Origin: JAGOPY01 sp964619555
GTDB taxonomy: Bacteria > Bacteroidota > Bacteroidia > Bacteroidales > JAGOPY01
Direction: 5' to 3'
Length of the DNA stretch: 64,000 bases
NCBI GenBank assembly: GCA_964619555.1
Contig: CAZUDV010000002.1
Span: 1-64,000, forward strand
Made by a program: the position numbers and the translations under genes. Below are positions 43,337 through 51,591 of this stretch, piece after piece (within the stretch, counting starts at the first letter, position 1; each line of letters starts with the position of its first letter). The notes below the pieces were generated by a model. It made no database searches, was not told the origin of the DNA, and saw only the letters and a list, made by a program, of their open reading frames with translations.

Positions 43337-43612
43337 TTATTCTCCTTGCTTTTCTTTCTTATCCAAATGCTGTTTGTAGCGGTTTTTGAATTTATCAACC
43401 CTACCGGCCGTATCGACCAGTTTCATTTTGCCGGTAAAATAAGGATGGGATGTATTGGATATTTCAAGCTTGATCAGCGGATACTCCTTTCCATCTTCCC
43501 AGGTGATGGTTTCTTTTGATTTAGCTGTTGATTTGGTCAGGAAAGTATAGCCGTTTGACATATCTTTAAAAACCACAAACCGGTAATCTTTTGGATGGAT
43601 ATCTTTTTTCAT
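43337..43612 (-). CDS. rpmE2: 50S ribosomal protein L31 type B
   Basis: 91 residues. MKKDIHPKDYRFVVFKD and SNTSHPYFTGKMKLVDTAGRVDKF are characteristic of type B L31. The protein contains no cysteine, so it cannot form the zinc ribbon of type A L31 and should work without zinc. A -7 element TACCTTTG (minus, 43641-43648) lies 28 bases before the ATG, and a strong terminator follows, so the gene is a single transcription unit. Confidence 0.96.
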   Translation of the reverse strand: MKKDIHPKDYRFVVFKDMSNGYTFLTKSTAKSKETITWEDGKEYPLIKLEISNTSHPYFTGKMKLVDTAGRVDKFKNRYKQHLDKKEKQGE

Positions 43613-43678
43613 ATTCTTTTTCCTTTGAAAATTCGGGCTGCAAAGGTACTATTATATTTCGACATAAAAAAATGAGAT

Positions 43679-44788
43679 TCAATTTTTATTTTTCAACTCC
43701 GAATTTTTTATTTCTGATTGCCCTTTCGCGAGATCCTGCAGGAATTGCATGACATCGATCCCATCCGCATAATCCCACAATTCGGGGAACTGGCTACGGC
43801 CAAACGGAATGCTGTGGCGGATCGAGTCATCACCTGAGATAATACATTGTAATAAATCCCTTTGTTCAATTAACTGTTCATTGACGGCCTCCGGATCATC
43901 ATATCTCTCAAAATGTAACACTGAAACCGGAGAATTCAAATTCCGGTCTTCCGTTAAAAGCGTGAATCCATTGTCGAAATGAGATATCCGGTTTATGATC
44001 AGTATGGATTTCTGATAATCATAATTGTTCCTGTATTTAGAATGATCCCCCAGGAAAGAAAAGGATTCAAAGGCAGGCCAAAGGGAGGCCGGATCGAAAT
44101 TTTGAGGCAGATACAATTTGGAGACATTCCGGCAACCCTTTCCAAAATAGGAGAAAATATCCATGGCGAGGGCACCCGTTTCCTGAGGGGATTCCCTGCC
44201 GGTCAGGACAGCTATGCTATTCCTGTTCTTACGGATTATGTGGGGATATCCGCCAAAATAATAATCGAAATACCTGTACGTGTTATTGCTGCCGGTGGCG
44301 ATCACCGCGTCAAATCCCTTTAACTTGTCCCGCTCCAGCCTGATCCTTTCACTTATGCCCGGATCTGATTCTGAAAGCAGGCGAATCACTGCCGGAATGA
44401 GCCTGTCATCCTGTGATGACAGCCTGATCAGGGCATTGTGACCGGATGCCAGCACGCAGATCAGATCATGCAGTCCGACCATGGGTACATTACCGGCCAT
44501 AATGATAGCTACGGTCAATGGATTGGCCGGTCGTTTTTCCGGAATGGAGTAAGGGGAAAGCCAGGTCTCGGCCTTTTCTAGCGTAAGCGCCTCGGACCAT
44601 GCCTTACAGGCAAACCTGGTAAATTCTTCAATAAACCAGGGATTATACAAAACTCCTTCTCCCATTTCCTTCCGGAGAATCTGGCAAGCCGGGCTGTCAG
44701 ACAAATCAGGGGACTTACCAGACGATACCCTTCCGAAAACCTCCCCGAGCCCAGCTAAAGACCTTATTATTTTATGAATATCAGACAT
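43679..44788 (-). CDS. Acyl-CoA reductase, LuxC family
   Basis: 369 residues from ATG 44788; upstream ATG codons at 44815 and between would add an unlikely extension. It has an aldehyde-dehydrogenase-like fold with IMAGNVPMVGLHD (96-108), the nucleotide-binding GSNNTYRYF region and the candidate nucleophile C219 in GKGCRNVSK. LuxC reduces fatty acyl groups to aldehydes. No luxA, luxB, luxD or luxE is present, so light production is not implied. It is divergent from serC with 142 bases between, and this adjacency is common in Bacteroidetes. Its physiological substrate is unknown. Confidence 0.83.
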   Translation of the reverse strand: MSDIHKIIRSLAGLGEVFGRVSSGKSPDLSDSPACQILRKEMGEGVLYNPWFIEEFTRFACKAWSEALTLEKAETWLSPYSIPEKRPANPLTVAIIMAGNVPMVGLHDLICVLASGHNALIRLSSQDDRLIPAVIRLLSESDPGISERIRLERDKLKGFDAVIATGSNNTYRYFDYYFGGYPHIIRKNRNSIAVLTGRESPQETGALAMDIFSYFGKGCRNVSKLYLPQNFDPASLWPAFESFSFLGDHSKYRNNYDYQKSILIINRISHFDNGFTLLTEDRNLNSPVSVLHFERYDDPEAVNEQLIEQRDLLQCIISGDDSIRHSIPFGRSQFPELWDYADGIDVMQFLQDLAKGQSEIKNSELKNKN

Positions 44789-44841
44789 ATACAAGTATAG
44801 AGCAGCATGGCGCAAAAATAGGATTTATTTATGGTTTTCGC

Positions 44842-44874
44842 TTGGTAATAAACCATCCAAAAGTTATATCTTTG
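44842..44874 (+). promoter_or_regulatory. Promoter of the serine operon
   Basis: TTG (44842-44844) and TATCTTTG (44867-44874) with a 22-base spacer. The leader to the serC ATG is about 50 bases. Confidence 0.5.
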
Positions 44875-44930
44875 CATTGTTACAAATTAAACAATAAAGG
44901 GCAAAGCTCTAAAAATCAATTATTATACCT

Positions 44931-46004
44931 ATGAAAAAGCACAATTTCAACCCCGGCCCTTCTGTATTGCCGGATTTCACGATCGAGAAAACTGTCGAAG
45001 CATTGAGGAATTTCAGCGGGACAGGCCTGTCATTAATGGAAGTCTCTCACAGAGGCAAAGAATTCCAGGCAGTTGTTGACGAAGCAGTAGCCTTGTTCAA
45101 AGAGCTGCTCAATGTACCGGAGGGGTACTCGGTTGTCTTTCTGGGAGGAGGGGCCAGCCTTCAATTTGCTATGGTCCCTTTCAATATGCTGGAGACTAAG
45201 GCTGCCTACTTGAATACCGGAGAATGGGCTACCAAAGCCATCAAGGAAGCAAAGATGTTCGGAGAAGTAAACGTGGTTGCTTCATCGGAAGACAAGACTT
45301 TTAATTATATCCCCCGCGGTTTCTCCGTTCCAAAAGATGTGGATTATTTCCACATTACCACCAACAATACCATTTACGGTACCGAATTATTCGAAGATTT
45401 CGATTTCGGGGTGCCACTGGTGGCTGATATGTCCTCAGATATCCTCAGCCGGCCCGTCGACATCTCCAAATACGCATTAATCTATGGCGGCGCTCAGAAA
45501 AATCTGGGACCTGCAGGGGTTACCTTCGTGATCGTCAAAAATGATGCTGTGGGAAAAGTCACTCGCAAGATACCCACGATGCTGAACTATAAGACCCATA
45601 TTGATAAAGGTTCATTATACAATACCCCCCCGGTCCTGCCGATCTTCGCCTGCCTGCAGACCCTGAAGTGGTTGAAGGAAATGGGCGGCGTGAAGGAAAT
45701 GGAGAAAAAGAACATCGAGAAAGCCGGAATGCTGTATACTGAAATAGACCGCAACAAATATTTCCGGCCGACTATTCCCAATCCCGCCGACCGTTCCAGG
45801 ATGAATGTCTGCTTCGTTATGAACGATCAGTATAAAGAACTTGAACCGAAATTCCAGGAATTTGCCTCTTCAAGAGGTATGGTCGGAATCAAGGGACACC
45901 GTTCTGTAGGCGGATTCAGGGCCTCCTTATACAATGCCCTTCCCTTTGAAAGCGTTCATGCATTGATTCAGACCATGCAGGATTTTGAAAAAGAAAACGG
46001 ATGA
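44931..46004 (+). CDS. serC: Phosphoserine aminotransferase
   Basis: 357 residues. It converts 3-phosphohydroxypyruvate and glutamate to phosphoserine and 2-oxoglutarate. NFNPGPSVLP at the N-terminus and EVSHRGKEF are signatures, GGGASLQFAMVPFN forms the cofactor cradle, and K190 (GGAQKNLGPAG) binds PLP. The C-terminal HRSVGGFRASLYNA fits substrate phosphate binding. First gene of the serine operon; serA starts 12 bases later. No serB homologue is seen in the operon. Confidence 0.97.
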   Translation: MKKHNFNPGPSVLPDFTIEKTVEALRNFSGTGLSLMEVSHRGKEFQAVVDEAVALFKELLNVPEGYSVVFLGGGASLQFAMVPFNMLETKAAYLNTGEWATKAIKEAKMFGEVNVVASSEDKTFNYIPRGFSVPKDVDYFHITTNNTIYGTELFEDFDFGVPLVADMSSDILSRPVDISKYALIYGGAQKNLGPAGVTFVIVKNDAVGKVTRKIPTMLNYKTHIDKGSLYNTPPVLPIFACLQTLKWLKEMGGVKEMEKKNIEKAGMLYTEIDRNKYFRPTIPNPADRSRMNVCFVMNDQYKELEPKFQEFASSRGMVGIKGHRSVGGFRASLYNALPFESVHALIQTMQDFEKENG

Positions 46005-46016
46005 TAATGTAATGCC

Positions 46017-46937
46017 ATGAAAAAAGTATTAGTAGCTACCGAAAAGCCTTTTGCAGCAATTGCCGTTAAAGGTATCAAGCAGATACTCGATGAAGCCGGA
46101 TATGAAATGGTTCTGCTTGAGAAATACACGGATCCGTCGGATTTCGTAAATGCAGTGGCCGGTGTGGATGCTGTGATCATTCGCAGCGATCTGGTAACGC
46201 CCGAGGTAATCGCCGCTGGTAAGAACCTTAAAATCGTGGTCAGGGCCGGTGCCGGTTACGACAATATCGATTTGCCTGCCGCCACCGGGGCCGGGATTGT
46301 GGCCATGAACACCCCCGGACAGAATTCCAATGCGGTCGCAGAACTGGCCATCGGTATGATGATCTATCAGATCCGCAGCCATTTCAATGGAGCCTCGGGC
46401 ACCGAACTCATGGGAAAGACACTGGGCCTGCATGCCTATGGCAATGTCGGTAAAAATGTAGCCCGGATTGCCAGGGGGTTCGGGATGGAAGTCTTTGCAT
46501 TTGATCCATTCGTGAACGAAGAAGAAATGTCAAAAGACGGCGTGAAATATATCGGAGAGGCGGCAGAACTCTATGCGAAATGTCAATTTGTATCTTTACA
46601 TATTCCTGCTAACGATAAAACCAAAAAATCCATTAACTTTGAACTGTTGTCAAAGATGCCCAAAGGAGCGGTGCTGGTTAACACTGCCCGGAAGGAGGTA
46701 ATCGATGAAGAATCGTTACAGAGGATGTTTGCAGAAAGGGAGGATTTCCGCTATGTTTCCGATGTTGCTCCGGAATGTCTCGAAGCGCTGAAAGAGAAAT
46801 ATACCGGAAGATTCTACGTCACCCCGAAAAAAATGGGCGCCCAGACTTCGGAAGCCAATATTAATGCCGGATTAGCTGCCGCACGGCAAATAGTTGACTT
46901 CTTTGAAAAAGGCGATATCCGATTTAAAGTAAACTAA
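46017..46937 (+). CDS. serA: D-3-phosphoglycerate dehydrogenase, short form
   Basis: 306 residues, without the ACT or intervening regulatory domain, so feedback by serine through ACT is not expected. The NAD site is LHAYGNVGKNVARIA (139-153), with D163 in AFDPF. Active-site R225 lies in NTARKEVID. The usual catalytic His (in PHIG or similar) is replaced by PKKMGAQT (270-277). I recall the same PKKMGAQT in Bacteroides homologues, so this appears to be a lineage feature rather than a defect. Position after serC supports the assignment. Confidence 0.93.
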   Translation: MKKVLVATEKPFAAIAVKGIKQILDEAGYEMVLLEKYTDPSDFVNAVAGVDAVIIRSDLVTPEVIAAGKNLKIVVRAGAGYDNIDLPAATGAGIVAMNTPGQNSNAVAELAIGMMIYQIRSHFNGASGTELMGKTLGLHAYGNVGKNVARIARGFGMEVFAFDPFVNEEEMSKDGVKYIGEAAELYAKCQFVSLHIPANDKTKKSINFELLSKMPKGAVLVNTARKEVIDEESLQRMFAEREDFRYVSDVAPECLEALKEKYTGRFYVTPKKMGAQTSEANINAGLAAARQIVDFFEKGDIRFKVN

Positions 46938-47024
46938 CAATAATATCACGGTAGTTCCGGTAATAATCCAGCCGGAACTGCCATTTCTAATTTAACGAGA
47001 AGTAAACCAATTAATGCCACTCTT

Positions 47025-47489
47025 ATGGACTCTACATCAGTTGACAAAAATGCCGCTTTTTTCAGGTTTGAGGATCTGAGAATTTATCACAAAGCTTTGG
47101 AATACAGTGCCTGGGTGCACCGTGCCTCGCTTTCTTTCCAGGAAAACTGCCAGGACGATATCGGCGTCAGGTTCAATGGCGCCGCCAGGGCAATTTCCCA
47201 GCATATTGCGGAAGGCTCGGCCAGGAACAAAAGCCAATTCATTTACTATCTGAAAATGGCTAAAAGTTCCGTCAGGGAATGCCTGGTCATGACTTCCACC
47301 GTTAAAAAATTCGGATATCTTACCGACCGGCAGGAAGAAGAATCGAGAAATTATCTGATGGAACTCACCAAAATGATCGGCGCACTGATATCGTCGCTTC
47401 AACGCGGACCAGGAGGTTCACGGGAAGCGGATGATACTGACGACGATCTCGATTTACCACATCATGATTTGGATCCGGACCACTTTTAA
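47025..47489 (+). CDS. Four-helix-bundle protein (23S rRNA intervening-sequence protein family)
   Basis: 154 residues. FEDLRIYHKALEYSAWVHR and SQHIAEGSARNKSQFIYYLKMAKSS are hallmarks of the four-helix-bundle family first seen encoded in 23S rRNA intervening sequences. The usual protein is about 120 residues. Here a tail of about 30 residues (127-154) is rich in Asp and His (DDTDDDLDLPHHDLDPDHF) and could bind metal. No rRNA lies nearby. It is transcribed with serC, serA and DUF1015, with only 21 bases before the next gene. Function unknown. Confidence 0.85.
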   Translation: MDSTSVDKNAAFFRFEDLRIYHKALEYSAWVHRASLSFQENCQDDIGVRFNGAARAISQHIAEGSARNKSQFIYYLKMAKSSVRECLVMTSTVKKFGYLTDRQEEESRNYLMELTKMIGALISSLQRGPGGSREADDTDDDLDLPHHDLDPDHF

Positions 47490-47510
47490 TCTCACTAATA
47501 TTTAACTCAT

Positions 47511-48758
47511 ATGGCAACTATCAAATCTTTCCGGGGACTCAGGCCCCCGGAGGAAATTATTAAGCATTTAGCATCCAGGCCCTACGACGTCCTGGATTCA
47601 GATGAAGCACGCATCGAGGCGCAGGGAAACGAGTATTCACTTCTGCATGTCATTAAACCGGAGATCGATCTTCCGGTTGACGTAGACCATTATTCCCAGG
47701 CGGTTTACGATAAAGCGGCTGAAAATTTCAGAAAATTCAGGGAGAACGGATGGCTGGTGCAGGATACAGAAGATTACCTTTATATCTATGCCCAGACGAT
47801 GAATGGAAAGACGCAATATGGCCTCGTTGCCTGCGCTTCAGTGGAGGACTACATGAATGGCATCATTAAAAAGCACGAACTGACAAGGCCAGATAAGGAG
47901 GAAGACCGCAAAAAGCATGTAAGAATAACCAATGCCAACATGGAACCGGTTTTCTTCTCCTATCCGGCAAATGAAAGAATCGATCAAATCATTGCTGATC
48001 AAGTCAAAAAGAATGCCCCGGAATATGATTTCGTGGCGGATGAAGGGTTTGGCCATCATTTCTGGGTTATTCGGGAAAGGGCCGTCATCGATGAGTTAAT
48101 AGAACTATTTAAAGGGATCCCGTACGTTTATGTGGCAGACGGACATCACCGGACGGCTGCTGCAGCTCTGGTCGGCCATGAAAAAAAAGAAGGTAACCCG
48201 CATCATAATGGAACTGAAGAGTACAATTACTTTCTGGCCGTTCACTTCCCGGATAATCAGCTTACCATCATTGACTACAACCGGGTTGTAAAGGACCTGA
48301 ACGGATGGGATAAGGCCTTTTTCCTGGACAAGCTGAGCGAACATTTCGAAGTTGTTGAGTTGGGTGAGGCGATTTACAAACCTTCCGGATTGCACAATTT
48401 CAGCCTTTACCTGGACGGTAAATGGTACTCTTTCACCGCAAAACCGGGAACTTACAATGATAATGACCCCATCGGGGTACTGGATGTGACCATCCTCTCC
48501 AACCTGGTACTGGACCGGATACTTGGAATAAAAGACCTCAGACGGGATAAAAGGATAGATTTCGTCGGTGGTATCCGGGGCCTCGGAGAACTGAAGCGGA
48601 GGGTCGACAGCGGGGAAATGGCGGTGGCTTTTGCCCTTTATCCCGTTTCGATGAAACAGCTGATCGACATTGCCGACAGCGGTAATATCATGCCCCCAAA
48701 AACCACCTGGTTCGAGCCAAAACTCAGAAGCGGGCTGGTAGTTCATCTGCTTGACTAA
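47511..48758 (+). CDS. DUF1015 family protein
   Basis: 415 residues, full length for DUF1015. Signatures: SFRGLRPPEEIIKHLASRPYD near the N-terminus, VYVADGHHRTAAAAL at about 203-217, and IDFVGGIRGLGELKRRVDSG near 354-373. ADGHHR resembles the phosphate-handling loop of ParB/SerK-type kinases. I recall a bacterial DUF1015 member reported as a free-serine kinase, but could not check it. Constant association with serC and serA suggests it acts on serine or phosphoserine, perhaps replacing serB. This is inference. Confidence 0.88.
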   Translation: MATIKSFRGLRPPEEIIKHLASRPYDVLDSDEARIEAQGNEYSLLHVIKPEIDLPVDVDHYSQAVYDKAAENFRKFRENGWLVQDTEDYLYIYAQTMNGKTQYGLVACASVEDYMNGIIKKHELTRPDKEEDRKKHVRITNANMEPVFFSYPANERIDQIIADQVKKNAPEYDFVADEGFGHHFWVIRERAVIDELIELFKGIPYVYVADGHHRTAAAALVGHEKKEGNPHHNGTEEYNYFLAVHFPDNQLTIIDYNRVVKDLNGWDKAFFLDKLSEHFEVVELGEAIYKPSGLHNFSLYLDGKWYSFTAKPGTYNDNDPIGVLDVTILSNLVLDRILGIKDLRRDKRIDFVGGIRGLGELKRRVDSGEMAVAFALYPVSMKQLIDIADSGNIMPPKTTWFEPKLRSGLVVHLLD

Positions 48759-48783
48759 CAATCGACTCTAAATACTAAAACTA

Positions 48784-48960
48784 ATGGAAATAAAAGAAAC
48801 GGTTCTTATGACCCTGAAAGAAGCCGGCAAACCTATGAAAGCCGGTGAAATTGCTGAAAAAACGGGCCAGGATAAAGCCGCAGTTGACAAAGCCATTAAA
48901 GTTCTCGTAAAGGAAAACCTGGTGGATTCCCCTCAGCGCTGTTTCTATCGCGCTAAGTAA
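48784..48960 (+). CDS. 58-residue winged-helix protein
   Basis: The frame opens with ATG 25 bases after the DUF1015 stop and encodes 58 residues. The sequence reads as a minimal winged helix: helix 1 ETVLMTLKEAGKP, helix 2 KAGEIAEKTG, recognition helix DKAAVDKAIKVLVKE and a short wing NLVDSPQRCFYRAK. It has good codon structure and sits inside the serine operon orientation, so it looks real despite its size. It may act as a transcription factor or bind a partner. The stop is 7 bases from the convergent gene. Confidence 0.82.
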   Translation: MEIKETVLMTLKEAGKPMKAGEIAEKTGQDKAAVDKAIKVLVKENLVDSPQRCFYRAK

Positions 48961-48967
48961 GGTTGGA

Positions 48968-50839
48968 TCAATAATCTAGGAATTCCTGGAAAAGTACCTG
49001 CACGTAGGCTTTACCTTTTCTGATAAATTGACGCTGTGCTTCAGGATCGGTTCCTTCCGGGAATTCTTTTTTGTAATAATGTTGCCATTGCATGGCAAAA
49101 ACAATTTCTTTGCCTGGTTCTTTCCAGGTATAACCATTATTTAAGACGACATAGGCGAATTCTTTGGAATATGGATTGAAAAGGTCTGAGCCCCAGGGAA
49201 AATCCACAGAAGGCAGTTCAAGCTGCCTGAGTATGGTCTTCGCAATGCTGCTGTTATCGCAGATCCTGCTGTTCTTCACCCCCCGGAATTCTTCCTTCAG
49301 TGCATTACCATAAAATAACAAGGGTATCCGGTGATACTCATAGCTTTCATACCTCCAATTCTTTGGAGAACTGTGACCATGATCAGCCATGATGATGAAC
49401 AAGGTGCTGTCGTACCAGGGTTCCAGGCGGGCATGATTCAGGTATTCGCCAAGTGACCGGTCAGTATAGTAGGCGGAATTCAGGAAAGGATTGTGAGTGC
49501 CAGGCCTGTCAATTACCGGGTCCATCGGTTGATCGTACGGGGAATGTGAACTTAATGTAAAAACAACGCTGAAAAAAGGCTGCCGGAACTTGACGGCGTC
49601 CGCCAGATGCTTTTCAAACAGAAATTCGTCGTGTACTCCAAGCCGGCCGCGGGGCACTTCAGGATCAATATCTTTCTCTTCCACTATATGATGGAACTGG
49701 TTAAAAAGAAGGTATGCCCTCATATTCCCGTAATCCAGCTGGCCGCCGAAATAAAAGGAAGAGGAGTAACCTGAATCATTCAGCATTCTGATCATGCTGG
49801 GCATCTTGCGGTACTTTTGAGGATTCTCAGGCCAGGTGGTGAAGGGTAAAGCCGGGTGGCCACCGAACAGGGTCGCGACAGCTTCGTGTGACCTGTTCCC
49901 GGTGCAGTAAAACTCCGTGAAAAGCAACCCTTCCTGCTCGAGTTTCCTGAATTCCGGCGTAATTCCGGGATCTCCACCCAGAGACTCAATAATATCCGCC
50001 GTCCAGCTCTCCAAAAGCAGAATGACAATATTCGGGCTCCTGACTTTAAGAATGCTGATGGTAGTGTCTTTTTCAACGTGATGGATTGTCTTCACGATTT
50101 CTTCGGCAACTGCCTGCTCATAAAACTGGTAGGCATTGTAATCCTTATACCGGTTTGTTTCTAAGAGGTTTACAGAAAAATGGTATCCGGAATTTACCGC
50201 CGCCCAGTTCAGTATGCTGCGATGGGAATAATGGGCTGAACTCTGGGAAATGGGTATGGCATTTACCCCACCCCGTATCATGATGAACAGGACAGGAAGA
50301 ACAAGCAATGAAAACAGAACAGGATATATGACCGGCCTGACCTTTTCAAAAATTCTGATAAAGAAGTATTTGGTGTATAAAAAGTAGGAAAATGCTGTCA
50401 ATAAAACCAGTATTCCCAATAAGCTGAAAAATTTTAGTGCCGGGATGGAATAATAGATTTCAGCAGGATTCTCAGCGTGGGTAAGAGCCTTTGCAGTGAG
50501 CTTGGACTTCCATTCTTCGAATGAGCCGAGTTCAACGGTCACAATTAAACTAAAGGCGAAGATCACCAGGAAGGCCCAGATTTTATTAACCTGATTGAAA
50601 GCCCGAACCTTGAAAAATCCTTGTATGATCAATAGAATGGAAGGGATAACTAGAATATAGCCCGCGGTCGAGGTATCCAATTTTAAAGCATACCAGAATG
50701 ACATGAAAATTTCACCGGTGGAAATGTCTTCCGAACCGAGAAGACGATAATGATAGATGAGAAATACCGCCCTCAGGATCATGAAAAACACCATCCAGAA
50801 CAGGTATTGCTTGAAAATTGAAAAGATGATCTTTTTCAT
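48968..50839 (-). CDS. LTA-synthase-family membrane phospho/sulfo-transferase
   Basis: 623 residues from ATG 50839. Five membrane helices (about 10-30, 58-76, 87-105, 135-155, 168-187) precede a periplasmic sulfatase-fold domain. Metal-ligand E277 (LLLESW), a nucleophile region CTGNRSHEA (S317) and MADHGH near 505 are present. Gram-positive relatives make lipoteichoic acid; Gram-negative relatives transfer phosphoglycerol or phosphoethanolamine to glycans and lipids. The Bacteroidetes substrate is unknown. It is convergent with the serine operon. Confidence 0.88.
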   Translation of the reverse strand: MKKIIFSIFKQYLFWMVFFMILRAVFLIYHYRLLGSEDISTGEIFMSFWYALKLDTSTAGYILVIPSILLIIQGFFKVRAFNQVNKIWAFLVIFAFSLIVTVELGSFEEWKSKLTAKALTHAENPAEIYYSIPALKFFSLLGILVLLTAFSYFLYTKYFFIRIFEKVRPVIYPVLFSLLVLPVLFIMIRGGVNAIPISQSSAHYSHRSILNWAAVNSGYHFSVNLLETNRYKDYNAYQFYEQAVAEEIVKTIHHVEKDTTISILKVRSPNIVILLLESWTADIIESLGGDPGITPEFRKLEQEGLLFTEFYCTGNRSHEAVATLFGGHPALPFTTWPENPQKYRKMPSMIRMLNDSGYSSSFYFGGQLDYGNMRAYLLFNQFHHIVEEKDIDPEVPRGRLGVHDEFLFEKHLADAVKFRQPFFSVVFTLSSHSPYDQPMDPVIDRPGTHNPFLNSAYYTDRSLGEYLNHARLEPWYDSTLFIIMADHGHSSPKNWRYESYEYHRIPLLFYGNALKEEFRGVKNSRICDNSSIAKTILRQLELPSVDFPWGSDLFNPYSKEFAYVVLNNGYTWKEPGKEIVFAMQWQHYYKKEFPEGTDPEAQRQFIRKGKAYVQVLFQEFLDY

Positions 50840-50931
50840 ATGGGTAGAGGAATGCAAAAATAGGAATAACTTGAATTTTTTTATCCTTTCTGTGATTCTT
50901 CCCGTATCTTCCAGTAAATTCGTACACAGTA

Positions 50932-50939
50932 TAAGTTTG
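50932..50939 (+). promoter_or_regulatory. -7 element almost touching the yggS start
   Basis: TAAGTTTG ends 4 bases before the ATG at 50944. An in-frame TGA at 50938-50940 rules out an earlier start. The geometry repeats that at bamD and implies a leaderless transcript if the element is used. Confidence 0.4.
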
Positions 50940-50943
50940 AAAT

Positions 50944-51591
50944 ATGCACCATCTCTGGGAGATAAAAGATAGTATACCCTCTTCGGTCAAACTAGTTGTA
51001 GTGTCCAAGACCGTATCCATTGAAACGATCATGGAAGTGTACGAATCCGGCCACCGGTTTTTCGGGGAGAACCGGGCACAATCCCTGACCGAGAAACAAC
51101 CATTGCTTCCGGGCGACATAGAATGGCATTTCATCGGCCATCTGCAGACCAATAAAGTCAAAATGGTCGCTCCGTTCGTCAGCATGATCCACTCCGTGGA
51201 TTCGTTGAAACTGCTTAAAGAGATCGATAAGGAAGCTGCCAAACACAACCGGGTCATCTCCTGCCTGCTGCAATTTCACATTGCAACCGAAGAGGCCAAA
51301 TTCGGATTGAACCCGGAAGAAGCCCGGAGTATCCTCTATGATCCGTCAAGACAGGATTTAAAGCACATTCAATTATCCGGAGTCATGGGCATGGCAACAT
51401 TTACGGAAGATACTGAGCTGGTGCGGAAGGAATTCAGAAATCTGAGGACAATTTTTGAAATCCTGAAAAATGAGTTTTTTAGGGATGATGTCCGTTTCAA
51501 TGAAATAAGCATGGGCATGTCAGGCGATTATAAAATTGCAATTGAAGAAGGAAGCACTATAGTAAGAATAGGAACGGCAATTTTCACTTAA
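50944..51591 (+). CDS. yggS: YggS-family PLP homeostasis protein
   Basis: 215 residues, slightly shorter than usual because the N-terminal helix is trimmed. It is a single alanine-racemase-like TIM barrel that binds PLP through K22 (VVSKT). FFGENRAQSLTEK, IEWHFIGHLQTNKV and the C-terminal SMGMSGDYKIAIEEGSTIVRIGTAIF are signatures. It keeps cellular pyridoxal phosphate in balance and has no known catalysis. The 3' end overlaps galK by 4 bases on the opposite strand. Confidence 0.96.
   Translation: MHHLWEIKDSIPSSVKLVVVSKTVSIETIMEVYESGHRFFGENRAQSLTEKQPLLPGDIEWHFIGHLQTNKVKMVAPFVSMIHSVDSLKLLKEIDKEAAKHNRVISCLLQFHIATEEAKFGLNPEEARSILYDPSRQDLKHIQLSGVMGMATFTEDTELVRKEFRNLRTIFEILKNEFFRDDVRFNEISMGMSGDYKIAIEEGSTIVRIGTAIFT

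Noticed and set aside
43679..44788. Bioluminescence operon
   Set aside because: Only a LuxC-like reductase is present; luciferase and LuxD/LuxE are missing.
47025..47489. Hidden 23S rRNA fragment around the intervening-sequence-type protein
   Set aside because: The flanks are coding (serA and DUF1015) and show no rRNA sequence.
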